Of a stretch of DNA of 64,000 nt, positions 1 through 11,490 are shown piece after piece. The position numbers and the translations under genes are program-made. The notes under the pieces were generated by a model that was not told where the DNA came from, searched no databases, and saw only the letters and a program-made list of their open reading frames with translations. The stretch's first letter is position 1; each line of letters opens with the position of its first letter. Source of the stretch: Thecaphora thlaspeos (taxonomy: Eukaryota > Basidiomycota > Ustilaginomycetes > Urocystidales > Glomosporiaceae); contig UWYS01000001.1 of assembly GCA_900291925.1 (NCBI GenBank), positions 248,001-312,000 of the forward strand. The letters run 5' to 3'.

Positions 1-252
1 CTTCCACTCCTCTCGTCCCCGACTGATATCGCTCCTCGCTGCTTCTCGGTTTGCAGTGACAAGGCTTTCGGCGCCACCACCGCCGATCTCGTCCGTCCCT
101 CCCACCTGACCCGTGTTCTACCTCTGGCCAGTTTTCCTCATTGTTTCCCTGTTTCCTCAACCCGTCACATAGTTGGCCCTTGCCGTCTCTATTGAGCTCG
201 ATAGCGCCTCGCACGCCCATCGTCAGCAACGGTCAAAGCGGATCGTCCCGTC

Positions 253-3200
253 ATGTCAGGCCACCGACCGGGCGGCCACCAGGCGTCCTACCCTTCCAGG
301 AGCAGCGCCGGTGGAGGCAGCGACAGTCGCGCTTTCGAGCCGGCCTTCCCCAAGGCGACTGCCGTCCAGCAGCTTTCCCCGGACAGCAGCATGGCGTTAG
401 CCATTCGTGATCGCTTCCACGCCGCCGAGGCTACTCAGTCTCTGGGAGACCCTCGCGGCTTCCACGGCGACGACCACTTCGCGGCGAGACAGCTTTGGGC
501 GGACCCTTCAACGTCGTCGTCGTCATTCTTCCATCAGCAGCACCAGGGCCACTATGTCGAGCGCCCAACTCACAGCGCGCACCATCCGCGCCCGCAGCAC
601 CACCCCTACGCCCACTTCGAGCACAGCGCGATCGCCCATACTCACCAGCCCTCGTCGCATCCGCTCTCGAGCCAGCCGTTCCACGCCCACCCTTCCAGCA
701 GCGCAATGCCGAGCGCACTCCTCGCCGACGCGGATCCGCAAGGCACGCGTCAGGTGTCGCGCGCCGCCTGCCTCTCTTGCAGGTCGGCGAAACGCAAATG
801 CGACGGTGTCAAACCAGTCTGCGGCCCTTGCGCCCAGCGTGGCGTCCAGGACGACGTGGTTCACCCGGACGGCGCCTGCGTCTACGTCGCCAGCAAGCGT
901 GGAGGACCGAGGTTCAAGGGCATCAGGGGTAGCGAGGCCACCAAGAAGGTGCTCAGCAAGAGGGAGCGTTTGCGTATCGAGGAGGAAGAGCGCGCGGCGC
1001 GGGCCTCGTTCAGCCCAGATGCGGCAGCAGCAGCAGCAGCAGCAACAGCAATAACAACAGCAGCTGCGGACCGCGGCCTGTTCAGCCCCGACGCCGCTCA
1101 GGCCGGCATCGCGCCCTATGCAGCAGCTGCAGGTGCGGGCACCGAGTCAACACCCCGCAGGACGCTCAGCAGGTCGCTGGTGCATGACACGCCCGACCGC
1201 CAGGTCAGCCCAGCCTCGGGTATGCCGAGCGTAGACAGTCGCTTGGCGAGCGACACGACCGGCCCCGTCTCGCCGCAAACGCCGCAGACGCCCTCTTCGA
1301 TCCGCTTCGATGCCGGGCAGGACGGGTCCGCCGATGCGGCGCAGTCGCCAGGTGTCTTCGCCTTCGGCCACCAGCGCGACGCGCTGTGCCAAGGCAACTA
1401 CTTCTGTGAGCCGGCCGGCGGGGTCGGCGGGCTCTTTTCCGACCTGTCGCTTGCCAATCTCGAGATCTGGCAGCAGAGTCTGCAGGGTGAGCAGGCGTCG
1501 CCCGCCGACACATTTGCCAACTTCTATAGGAAGCTCGAGAACCTGCCCAAGGCGGGCGTGCTCAACGCCACCGGGATCTTCGTCGAGCCGCCGATCGACG
1601 ACTTCGACGTGCAGTTCGCCAACGTCGACGTGTCCGAGGCCGCCAAGTTGGCGGCTGCCGTCAACTCGGAGCAGCAGACCCGGGCATTGCTCTCAGACTA
1701 CTACAAACTCGTCTACCCGGGATGTCCCGTGATGTTGCCATCTGATCACCTCTCGTCGCTCGCCTTCCACCTGTCCGAGGACGACTCGTCGGCCCTGTTG
1801 GCCGCCGTCTCGTCGTGCGTGGCCCTCCAGCTCCCGCAGGCCGAGGTCCACCGCATTGTCCGTGGCAGCATGCACTTGGCCGATCCAGACGATAAGGAGG
1901 TCAACGCCGGGCTCTGGGCGCTCGAGAACTCCCCGCGCGAGGAAATCGCCCTCTTCCACGCCAAGTCGGCCGAGCGGCTCCTCTACAAAAAGGTGGCCCA
2001 GCTGGCGCGGGGAGGCGAAAAGAAAACGCTCGGCGGCGGCGGCGGCTCTTTATCGTCGTCAGGGTCATCGTCCTCCGTGGGCGACCTCGAGCTCGTCCGC
2101 ATCAAGCTCGTCGCGACGCACGTCCTCCTCTCCCACTATTACTACGGCGTGACCGAGCAGAAGCGCGCCTTCCACCACGCGACGCAGGCGTGGACCTACT
2201 GCCAGGCGCTCGGCCTCGACGTTACATCCAACGCGCCAACAACACCGTCGTGGTTTAGCTCGACGCAGAAGAACGAGTGGGCTAGACGGGCCTACTGGGC
2301 CAGCTACACGGCGGCCACCGTCATGTCATGCACCGGCGGCTTCGCCCCGCTCTCGGTGACGCGCAACAGCCCGGCCGACCTGCGCCTCCTTCCCGGCGCC
2401 GGCCAGGAGCTAGCCTGCTGGAAGGTCCTGGTCAAGGGGGGTCAGTTTGTCTCGCGAGCCTACGCCACCCTGTACGACCTCGAGGCGTACCGGAATGACC
2501 CCGTCTCCCTCGTCGCGCCAGGTCAGCCACAGCCCCGCCAGCACCAGCAGAAGTGGGAGGGGATCTTCAGCAGGATGCAGAGCGTCGACAACGACGTGAT
2601 GAACTACACGCGCCACGACCCGGCCTGGTCGGACACGAGCTGCTTCGACGCGGTTATGGCGGCATCGCAGGGGCACGGCCTGTCCGACGACGAAAATGAC
2701 CTTCGACTGAAACGCAGCCTCAGGAATGCCGGTAAGCTGATGACGAGCGGCGCGCTCATCATCCTCCACCGAACGCAGGCCTTTGCCAACGCCAGTATCT
2801 TTGTCAGCCCCACCTGCGGTCTGCCGGGAATCTACGACGACGATGAAGATCGCGGCGGTAACTGCGGCGAAGGCGAAAGCGGCAATGGCAGCAGCGTCGA
2901 CTCGGCCTATGACCCCATCGCTTCACGACTTGAGCGCGGCCAAGGCAGCCAAGGCGTCGGCGGCAATCGCAGCAGCAGCGCCCGTGCCGCGCCACAAGAG
3001 GTTGCGCCGGACAAGCGGAACGACGCCGCGTCGGCAAGGAAGCATGCCCAGCAACCGACGACGGGCGAGACCGAGTCCGACCGCGCGGCCAAGCGCGCCC
3101 GCACGCGTCCCGTCCGCCGGCTGAGTAATACCAGTCGCAGCAGCTCGAGCAGCGACAGCGGCGGCGGGGCCAGCACGTCCGACTCGGCCACGACGCCATC

Positions 3201-3807
3201 CATCTCCGCGAAGCGGGTCGACCTAACGCCGCACGGCATCCCCGTTGCGTTCGCCGGCGGACCGTTCGATCCGGCCATCTCGCTGGAGCGGTGCCGTTTC
3301 GCGGCGAGCGTCATGTACACGGCGCTGCCCGACATCTGCAGCTCAACGTTCCGGCACGGTCGACGCGTCAGCACTGGGCCACTGGCGACGGAAGGGCTCA
3401 ACCTGGACCTGCCGCAGTCCGTCAGCCGCGAAGAGTGGTCGGCCCCCACGCTGCCGCCCTATTCGGCGTGCTCGCTGGTGCTGGCGGCGTACGTGTTGCT
3501 GATGGAGACGCTGCACGCCCAGCTCTCGGCGGGCGGCAGCGGACTGCTCGATGCCCGGCTGCTGGAGGAGTCCAAGACGCTCGAGGCGCCGTTCCTGCTC
3601 AATGCCGATCCGGACCGACCGCGCCAGATCCCTCAGGTCAAGGGGAGGGAGTCGCTCCAGCTGGCCGTCCGACTGCGCCGCAGCATCGCCGAGATCGAGC
3701 ACGCCCTCCAAAAGTTTGCTCGGGCGTGGGATGTCGCCAAGAACTACGTTCAAGAGGTCAAGATCCTGCTTGAGGTCAACGGCTGCCTCTTTCCCACCCA
3801 GACCTAG
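253..3807 (+). CDS. Zn2Cys6 fungal transcription factor
   Basis: A single-exon frame of 1184 residues. A Gal4-type binuclear zinc cluster lies at residues 173-209: Cys173, Cys176, Cys183, Cys190, Cys193 and Cys209, with the basic segment SAKRKCDG between the second and fourth. Such proteins bind DNA in the nucleus and activate or repress target genes. The last spacer (15 residues between Cys193 and Cys209) is longer than the usual 6-8. The N-terminus is His/Ser/Gln-rich and probably disordered, followed by an Ala-rich run around residues 257-275. The middle part (about 480-780), with many Leu and aromatic residues, is the likely fungal-specific regulatory domain. A second low-complexity Ser/Gly/Arg insert spans about 860-985. 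The first ATG of the frame is used. Targets cannot be told from sequence; the neighbouring MFS genes are only a positional hint. Confidence 0.88.
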   Translation: MSGHRPGGHQASYPSRSSAGGGSDSRAFEPAFPKATAVQQLSPDSSMALAIRDRFHAAEATQSLGDPRGFHGDDHFAARQLWADPSTSSSSFFHQQHQGHYVERPTHSAHHPRPQHHPYAHFEHSAIAHTHQPSSHPLSSQPFHAHPSSSAMPSALLADADPQGTRQVSRAACLSCRSAKRKCDGVKPVCGPCAQRGVQDDVVHPDGACVYVASKRGGPRFKGIRGSEATKKVLSKRERLRIEEEERAARASFSPDAAAAAAAATAITTAAADRGLFSPDAAQAGIAPYAAAAGAGTESTPRRTLSRSLVHDTPDRQVSPASGMPSVDSRLASDTTGPVSPQTPQTPSSIRFDAGQDGSADAAQSPGVFAFGHQRDALCQGNYFCEPAGGVGGLFSDLSLANLEIWQQSLQGEQASPADTFANFYRKLENLPKAGVLNATGIFVEPPIDDFDVQFANVDVSEAAKLAAAVNSEQQTRALLSDYYKLVYPGCPVMLPSDHLSSLAFHLSEDDSSALLAAVSSCVALQLPQAEVHRIVRGSMHLADPDDKEVNAGLWALENSPREEIALFHAKSAERLLYKKVAQLARGGEKKTLGGGGGSLSSSGSSSSVGDLELVRIKLVATHVLLSHYYYGVTEQKRAFHHATQAWTYCQALGLDVTSNAPTTPSWFSSTQKNEWARRAYWASYTAATVMSCTGGFAPLSVTRNSPADLRLLPGAGQELACWKVLVKGGQFVSRAYATLYDLEAYRNDPVSLVAPGQPQPRQHQQKWEGIFSRMQSVDNDVMNYTRHDPAWSDTSCFDAVMAASQGHGLSDDENDLRLKRSLRNAGKLMTSGALIILHRTQAFANASIFVSPTCGLPGIYDDDEDRGGNCGEGESGNGSSVDSAYDPIASRLERGQGSQGVGGNRSSSARAAPQEVAPDKRNDAASARKHAQQPTTGETESDRAAKRARTRPVRRLSNTSRSSSSSDSGGGASTSDSATTPSISAKRVDLTPHGIPVAFAGGPFDPAISLERCRFAASVMYTALPDICSSTFRHGRRVSTGPLATEGLNLDLPQSVSREEWSAPTLPPYSACSLVLAAYVLLMETLHAQLSAGGSGLLDARLLEESKTLEAPFLLNADPDRPRQIPQVKGRESLQLAVRLRRSIAEIEHALQKFARAWDVAKNYVQEVKILLEVNGCLFPTQT

Positions 3808-4565
3808 GCGGAGACGGCGGCGGCGGCAGTCGAGGCAGTGTCCTTCCATTCCCTCGTCGTTTCGCGGTTCACGACCGCGACCGCGGACACCATGCCTTGC
3901 TTTTCTAAACGGCAAAGCATAGCCATCGACTCCCACCTCTTCTCTCTCTCTCTCTCTCTCTCTGCGCATTTTCTCCATGATCCGCGCACCTTATGCACAC
4001 CCGTTCCCAATTCTACCTCCTTTCTCAGTTCACGAAATCATCCCGTCTTTCGACCTTGTCTCGCCTCTTCCTCTCCGTCTCGTTCGCACATGCACTCATA
4101 CCCTTTTCCTTGCTGCTGTCCATCCCTTCGCACACCGACCTTCGAAGCTGTCACAGCATCTGTACTCATATGCCCAGACCGTTTCCTCCCTCTCTGCCTC
4201 TCTACTCTCTCGTTCTCGAACTGTCCATTTTCTCCCTCCCCCCTCTCATTAAGGCTGGGGAGGATGAGTGTCTTGCAACGATTCATCGTCTTTCTCTGTC
4301 CCTCTCCTTTCGTCTGAAAGGGACGTGTGAGGATCGGAAGCGAGGTTTGGCTAGAGTGACTATGCGGAGACGGGCAAGATAGGGGAGGGGAGAGAAGGGG
4401 AGGCTATGCGTAGCTTGAGATTGTCCATTGTTCGAGAAGTGGCAGGGCGGGAAAGGAAAGAAGAGGTTTTATGATACAACAGACGGACGATATGAACGAG
4501 GGAGGGGGGCGGCCGTGGTGAGCGACGTCGCTAGGCCAGCCGAGGAACGAAGGGAGGACGGCGTT
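3808..4565. other. Convergent intergenic region with TC microsatellite
   Basis: This stretch separates two convergent genes and probably holds both 3' untranslated regions. A pure (TC)n run lies at about 3941-3963, and the following 300 bases are pyrimidine-rich. Open frames here have no recognisable protein content and I see no gene. Confidence 0.6.
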
Positions 4566-5549
4566 CTAGTAGCGGGCCGCCGATGGGTCGGGGCGGTACG
4601 AGGGGTAGTCATCGTAGTGCTCCTTGCCATCTGGGCTGAGAGGCGATCCGCCACGTCCATCTCCGTACGGCGCGTAGTCGCTCCTCTCATTTCGCGCCGT
4701 CTCGTAAGGGCTGTAGGCGTTCGTGCCGTAGTAGTGTCCCGACCCGGCATACCCATCCTCGTCCCTCGGTTCCCAGACCGCCGAGTCGCGCGCCGCGAGA
4801 GGGAAACTGTCCAAACCTCCAGCGCCGTTGTCGGCAGCGCTGTAGCGGTACTTTTCCCAGTTGCCGCGCGCCTCGCGCTGGTGCTGGCCGTAGGCGCGCT
4901 GGGCGAAGCACATGTACAGCTGCGTCAGGCCCATCAGGATGGTCAGGCCGCCCATCACGCCGACTTGGACCCATATGAAGACGTTGCAAATCGCCCGTCC
5001 GCTTCCGTCGAGCGCGTTGGTCGCCTCGCTCAGAACGATGCCCGAGCCGGTCGAGGCGGGTGTGTTGCCGTAGGCGGCGACGCACGTGTCGAGCACGGAG
5101 CTGTGCTTGATCGCCGAGACGGCGAAAAAGGCGAGCGTACAGGCGATGATGGCGGCGGTGAAGAGGAAGTTGATGCGGATGTAGAGGCGGTAGAGGCCTG
5201 ACTTTTGCTTGGCGATGGCAAAGATGCCCAAGGGTTGCCAGAAGAAGGCGAGGAAGGCCAGAGCGGCGACGAGCGACTTGGACCACGTCGGGATGGCGCC
5301 CATCGTTGCGACAATCTGCGGCGGCGCCAGGGCCATGATGGCCGTGACGAGCGATACAAAGGCGAACTCGAGGACCAAGAGATAGGCTCCGGCATTGACC
5401 AGCGGGACCGCCTGTAGATAGCGAGGTGAAGTGCGAGGGGAAAAGAGGGCATTGCAGAGCGGGTTGGGTCAGTAGTAGTCCTCTAGGGCTCCCTGCGTCA
5501 CAGTCGCACTCACGCAGCAGCAGAACTCCATGCCTCTGTTGCGACCCAT
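4566..5549 (-). CDS. Tetraspan membrane protein, conserved fungal family of unknown function
   Basis: Two exons: 5514-5549 (MGRNRGMEFCCC) and 4566-5411, joined across a 102-bp intron with GTGAGT donor and CTACAG acceptor, giving 293 residues. The join is in phase and produces CCCAVPLVNAGAY, a Cys-rich start leading into membrane segment 1 that I associate with a fungal tetraspan family; the short first exon is easily missed. Four hydrophobic segments are visible: the first around residues 13-45, then LVAALAFLAFFWQPLGIF, INFLFTAAIIACTLAFF and VGVMGGLTILMGLTQLYM. The C-terminal tail of about 95 residues is hydrophilic, rich in Tyr, Asp, Pro and Ser, and probably cytosolic. It resembles stress- or plasma-membrane-organiser tetraspans, but I cannot assign a specific role. 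Confidence 0.82.
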
Positions 5550-6547
5550 GTTGGCGGGATGCTATGTATGCCTGGGGATGTGTGGTGCGTCGTATGTCGC
5601 TGTCTGTGTGTGTGAGGAGGTGACGCCTGGCCAGAGAGAGAGGAATGCGTTGCGATGTCGTGAAGGTAGGTTCCGGTAGGTTGGCGATCGAGGCGGTGGA
5701 AGAGATGGTAGTACAGAGAGCCAGCGGAAGGAGAAGGCCAGGGCGCTGAAAGGGTGGGTGTGGTGGTGGTGAGGATGGCGGGTTTAAGGGGCGCAGGGCC
5801 GGGCGGTGCAAAGGAGCAGGCCGGCGTGCTTCAGCTCGCCTCTTTCAAGTTTCTCCCTGGCCGAGGGGCAAAAGGGGGTGGCGGGGGCGCGCGAGGCTGT
5901 GTCACCAAACCTCCAGCCAAGCCTACCCTGCATGCAGCGCCCGCCATCCTCTCGCCCAATGCCTGCCGTCCTCGTTTGGAGACTCTACCTTTTAGACGCC
6001 GACCCAGCGGCCGGTCGTGTGGAGGCGAGACCGAGAATCAAAAAAAGATCGGATTAATTTGGATCGGGGGAGCGCGATGTCGATCGGGTTTGAATTCTCT
6101 TGCACGGAGGCCGGCCGTGTTCGGCACAAGTCGGCTCGATGCCCACCACTTCGTTCTACCGGCAAGCTTGCCCTGAGTCATACAGTACGTACCCCCTTTC
6201 TCCCCGCACCATCAGCTCGTCTCATGCTACGGTACTGGTGTGGAGTTGGGTAGTGTAGGTCAACGAGGTCAGATGCCGAGGTCAGATGCCGAGGTCAGAT
6301 GCCTGCTTGGTCGACCCCTTGCCGCGCTCCCGGGCTCTGCCATGGTATCAAGCCGCCGGCTTCTCCCGACGTTGATGGGTGCCTTGCCTTGCGGACCCTC
6401 TTGGGCGCTTCGAAGCGGAGATTGCTCCACCTTCGTTCATCGATACAGATCTCACTTTAAAGCACGAGATGCTCTGCCCCGCCTTTGGCCTCCTTCGCGC
6501 CGACCTCTCACCATCTCGATAGCTACATTCCTCACCCTCACGCCGAC
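5550..6547. other. Divergent promoter region between tetraspan and MFS genes
   Basis: About 1 kb between genes transcribed away from each other, so it should contain both promoters. The only clear structure is a 13-bp tandem repeat at 6264-6302. No conserved gene is visible. Confidence 0.5.
6264..6302. repeat. 13-bp tandem repeat, three copies
   Basis: The unit CGAGGTCAGATGC occurs three times head to tail without mismatch, about 245 bp upstream of the DHA1-like transporter pseudogene. Confidence 0.9.
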
Positions 6548-8274
6548 ATGAGCACATCTACCGTTTTGCTCGAACTTGCCAGGGTCAAGCGCGGTCTCAC
6601 CGGCGTCGACACCCCGGCGACGGCGGCCACCTACCCGCCGACCCCTTCACCAGCGCCCTCGATCGCACCGCTCGACATCGAACACAAGCCCGTCCACAAC
6701 GACCCTCGCCAGTGGAGCGCCGCATGGAAGTGAACAACACTCGTCATCCTCTCGTGGGCAGCCATGATGCCCGCCATGGCGGCCAACATCTGGTTCCCCG
6801 CCCTCTCGACAATCCAGGCCGACCTCCGGACAAGCGAGTCCCTGATCGCGGCCACCGTCTCGCTCTACATTCTCGTCCAGGGTAGGACGCCCCTCATCTG
6901 GTCGCCCATCTCGGACCTCTACGGACGCAAGATCTGCTTCATCACGGGCATGACCATCTACACGATAGCATCAGGCGTCGCCGCACTCACACCCAAAATG
7001 GGCGGACTGATGGCCGCGAGGATCCTACAGGCCGTCGGCTCTAGCACCGTCCTCTCCATCGCAGCTGGCAGCCTCGCAGAGATCTACGAGCCTCGGGAGC
7101 GTGGGAGTAAGCTCGGCGTCTACTACACTGCGCCCGTCCTGGGCCCCGCCATCTCGCCCATCATCGGAGGTCTCCTGGTTCAGACGTCGAGCTGGAGGAC
7201 GGCCTTCTGGTTTGTCGCAGCGTGCGGTGCGACCAACGTTATCTCGTTTGTCTTTTTCAGGGAAATCTACCGCCCCGAGCGCAGCTCAGTCTGGCAGGTG
7301 GCGCTGGCTCGCCAAGCCGGCGAGAGCCTTCCAGCTAGCGATGCGGATCGTCAGCCGCCGCGCAAGGTGAGACGCGGACTCTCTGGTTCTACAGTTTTTG
7401 CGATGAACCGTGCCGGGCAAACGCTCACTGACCTCTCCTGCCTGCCCTGCCGGTCGACGACGACAACGACGCACAGGTCCGCCCACGCTTCGCGGAGCTC
7501 TCTCCCCTCGCCTCTGCAGGTCGAGTGCTGTCGAAGCCGCACAACCTCATCATCCTCACACTCAGCGGCCTGATCTTCGCCTCCAACTACACGCTCAACT
7601 ACTCGGCCACACGGACGTTTGCGGCCGCCCCCTACAACTATTCGCCCATCCTGGTCGGTGCGATCCTGCTGACGATGGGTATGGGCGGCGTGGTGGGTTC
7701 GCTGCTGGGGGGGTTGATACTCTGATCGTTGCGTGCGGTCGACGTACACCAAAGAAAGCGGGATCGATCCGGAGCAGAGACTGCGGTCCATTCAGATTCC
7801 CCTGGCGGTCTGCCCCATCTCGATGGTTGCCTTTGCCTGGGTCACAAGCCAGGAGTTTCATATCAGCATCAGCTGCGTCGCGCTGTTCATCGTAGGCCTG
7901 GCGCAGAACTGGGCCTACAGCGCTGCTGTAAGTTTGTTGCCAGCATTATTGCATCCCTCGACGAAGGCCTCTGCTGATCTTCGCTGCATCTTTCTTGTCG
8001 CCGCCCTCATTCCGGCTCACAGCTGTCTTATATTCTCGACACCAACCAAGGCCGGACGACAGGCGCGGTGGCGTACAACTCTCTGTTCCGAGGCGTGATA
8101 GCGTGTATCGGCTCGGCCATCGCCAGTCCGCTGCAGAAGAGTGTCGGCATCGGCGCCATGTTCACCGGCTGGGCCGTGCTGATCACGGTCGCGAGCGCGT
8201 TTGTGATAATGCTGATGAAGCGGGGCAAGCAGTGGCGAGACAAGGACTGGAAGAGTTCAGTGAGGAGATCCTGA
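6548..8274 (+). pseudogene. Broken DHA1-type MFS drug:H+ antiporter
   Basis: Three exons can be drawn in phase: 6548-7366, 7477-7927 and 8023-8274, with GTGAGA and GTAAGT donors. The protein is a DHA1-like multidrug exporter: TM1 region WAAMMPAMAANIWFPAL, loop 2-3 motif SPISDLYGRK, and the TM5 antiporter motif APVLGPAISPIIGG. Two lesions break it. A TGA at 6731-6733 sits just before TM1, in frame with both sides. A net +1 nucleotide in exon 2, near 7715-7723, shifts the frame after GSLLGGLI; downstream sequence (RSTYTKESGIDPEQRLRS) is again typical MFS. Splice sites and the rest of the frame are well kept, suggesting recent loss or a sequence error. A shorter protein starting at the ATG at 6764 would also end at the frameshift. 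Confidence 0.85.
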
Positions 8275-9687
8275 TTCCCACCGTGGCTTTCGTCTTACAT
8301 GGACGAGGAGAAGGATGTGGTGGGCTGGAAGGACCGATCTGCCGTGAGAACAAGGCTTGTACTTACCCTCTCGAGGCTTCTGCGTCCCTTGAACCCGATT
8401 CATCAGCTGAGCACCGATCTGACATGGCGCAGCGTATGTGCTGTGCAATACACATGCTGTCTACGACTAAGGAGGTGGAACAGCAAGCTGCTCGAGCGGC
8501 AAAAGCAGCCGAGAACGACGCTGCATCGCCACGTTAGCATCAAGGTTGCCACGTTCCCGTGTCCAGCCTGCTACTGTACTAAGCTGTATGTGTATATGTG
8601 CGGGCGAGATCTTCCGCCTGCCCTAGTCTGGGGCCCCGCATCGGCTGATCCCATGGCGGCTACTACCTGTATCCGCTTCGTCGTATGAAAAGAGGCTCGG
8701 GGTCATCGGTCCATGGCGGGTATCGATGCAAGCAACGCATGGCCCAAGATGCCTGACGGGGTTGGGAGGAAGGAAGAATCATGCTGCGGCTCATGCAGCT
8801 GCCGAGACGGCCGCTACGACCGTCAAACGCGTCAAGACCGGTGCGAATTCGCCTTTTTGTGTCGCGAGCCGGCGCCCGCTCCGTGCCCGCTGCTGTCCCA
8901 TCCTGTCAACGAGCTGCCAAGGCCCCGCCTTACCCCAACTTTGCCGCATTCTTCTCTTTGTGGGGGGACGCAGCCGCCCACTGATTCGGATCATCCGTGC
9001 GTCCGAGGGTCCGTCCACGCACGGCGACGTCCCTTGATGAGACCTGTCAGGGAAGCTAGATTGTCACTAAAGCTATCTAGGTGCATATATACAATGCGGC
9101 CAGTCTGTGCGCGGTAGCGTTTTCTGCCAGTTCCTCTCTCTACTCGTGGTGCTCAACACGTCCCCCGCGTCCTCATGATCGAGCAAGAACGTGGGTTTGC
9201 ATGACCGAGACTGCGGATGCGGTTGCCTTGCTGCACGAGCGGGACTGACTGCGCTGTTGCACTCGAAGCGACGGAGAGTGCGTCAAGGGAGAAGTTTCTG
9301 TACCTCGGGGCGAGATTGCAAGCCACGCCAGACCGTCGTGGGGGCAGAGGCTAGTAGTGCGTGGCTGCTGCCGTACACTATTGTACTCTACCACTCAAGA
9401 CGCTGTTCGGACTAGCTAGCCGCCTTGCCTTGCCTGTGTCCGACGAATGGCCTGCCTGCTTTCGTGCATGCATCGGATGTAGCGAAAAGGCAGCGCAAGC
9501 GAGCAGAGCGCTGCGGAGCGCTGCGGAGCGCGCCCGTCGGATCAACCTTACGGGTCTGCCTTGGCTTGAAGATGACTCGAGCCCACCGAACCATAAAGCT
9601 TGCGCCCTCCCCCTTCCCGCCGTATCGCCTTTCGTCTTCCTTCGTCACCACCACCTACCATCGCCTCTGCCCCTACATCCCTCCACG
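8275..9687. other. Intergenic region between two MFS pseudogenes
   Basis: About 1.4 kb with no recognisable coding sequence. Short open frames here do not resemble known proteins. One TACTGTA motif lies at 8572-8578. It should hold the promoter of the following transporter. Confidence 0.5.
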
Positions 9688-11490
9688 ATGCCCGATCAAT
9701 ATGCCCAGGCCGACAGGGCCTCCAGCCCAGACAGCGACCCCAAGGTCTACAACGAGAGCTCTGCGACGCCACACCTCGGCTCGCCCGAACATTCGGCACA
9801 CATCGCCGCCGTCGAGAAGAAGCTTAAACGCAAGATGGACCTCTAGCTAGTGCCTCTTTGCCTTATGATCTACCTGCTCAGGTGAGCTTCTGTGGCCAAG
9901 TGATCCGCTTACTCGCGCACGCCTTTACTGAAACGTAGACCACGTCCCATCCTCACCTCTCGCGCAGTTTCCTCGACCGCACCAACATCGGTCAGGCTCG
10001 TCTCAACGGCCTCGAGGAGGACCTGCGAATGTCAAAGGACGGAAAGGACTGCATGATCGCCCTCACGGTTCTCTATATCCCTTACATCGTCTTTGAGATT
10101 CCATCCAACCTAGTCCTCAAGAAGATCGGTCCGGCCATCTGGATTCCCTTCCTCTTCGTCGCCTGGGGCCTCGTCTCGATGCTCCAGGGCCTCGTCTCCA
10201 ACAAGACCGGCCTCTACATCAACAGAGCGTTCCTTGGATTCACCGAGGCAGGCGTTCTGCCTGCCCTCGCCCTTTACCTCACCTTCTACAAACCGCACGA
10301 ACTCAACCTCCGGCAGTCGCTCTACTTTTCCGGCGCTGCCCTCTCGGGAACGTTCGGCGGCCTCCTCGCCACTGCGATCTCGCAGATAGACGGTATTTAG
10401 GCCGTCCTGGGTGGAGTTAGATTTTCATCCTCGAAGGAATCTTTACGATCGCCTTCGGCCTAGCAGCGTTCTACATGCTCCCCAACGACGTCATGAAGCT
10501 GTGGTGGGTGACGCCCGAGGAGGCCGAGCTGGCGCGTACACGGATGCTCCCGCCGCCCGAGGTCGCCACCGGTGCCGTCGAGGGCGCGGCGTCACGAGCG
10601 CCGAGCGTGCCGCCGTCGTCGTTGACCAGCAGGAGAAGCACGAAGTGACGGGTGCCTACATCCTCTCCGAGGTGAAGCGGACCTTGATCAACCCGCTCGT
10701 TCTGCTGTTTGCCGCCACCGGCTACGCCTACGCCACGCCCCTGTACTCGGCCGCCTTCTTCTCGCCCACCATCATCAGGTCCATGGGCAGGTACACGGTC
10801 ATCCAGTCGCAGCTCCTTACCTGCCCGCCTACCGCCGCGGCCTTTTTCGTCTCGGTCTCTGTCGCTTTCTTCTCGAATCGATACAGGTGGCGCTACCCCT
10901 TTGCCGTCGAATGCATCGTCCTCTCCATCATCGGTACCGCCGTCGCCTACACCGCCATCGACCCAAAGGTCCGCTACGGTGGCCTCGTCCTCCTCTCTTG
11001 CGGAACCTACAGCGTACCCCCGATCGGCATCTCCTGGCTCCTCGAAAATAGTGCCTCGCACTTAAAGAAAGCTGTGAGTTCTGTGCTGCAAAGTTGTGTC
11101 TCTGCTCTTGATTGACGTTTCGAGGTTCTGACGATGGATCGTCTCGAAAAAGAAAAAGAAAAGAAAAAAAAAAAACAATCCCCCACGCGTCAGACGTCGA
11201 TTGCGCTGTATATCGTCTTCACCAACTCGGGGGGCGTCACTTCGACGTGGTTGTTCAATACCAACGAGGCGCCACGCTATCGTCGGGGTTTCCTGGTCAA
11301 TCTCTGCCTATGCTGCGCCGCCATTGCGTTGGTGACGGCGGCGGAGCTGCTCATGATCTGGGAGACCAAGCAACGCAAGGCCGGGAAGCGCGACCACCGC
11401 GTTACCGAACTGCAGGCCAAGAGATGGTCCAACGCCCACATCAGGGATTACCTGGGCGACCGTCATCCCCAGTTCGAGTACACTCTTTAG
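9688..11490 (+). pseudogene. Broken ACS-family (Dal5/Tna1-like) MFS transporter
   Basis: The N-terminus (MPDQYAQADRASSPDSDPK), the KKLKRKMDL segment before TM1, and FLDRTNIGQARLNGLEEDL place this in the anion:cation symporter family that imports allantoate, nicotinate or vitamins. Introns are visible at 9892-9967 and about 11074-11193; the second holds an A-rich run. Lesions: TAG at 9844-9846 between MDL and LVPLCLMIYLL; a frameshift close to a TAG at 10398-10400; a TAG at 10418-10420 where family members have Trp in GRPGWSWIFILEG; and a further frame change around 10575-10620 in the central loop. The C-terminal half, including the last exon 11194-11490 (IALYIVFTNSGG...), is readable. With four lesions this is a genuine pseudogene rather than a single sequencing error. 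Confidence 0.85.
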
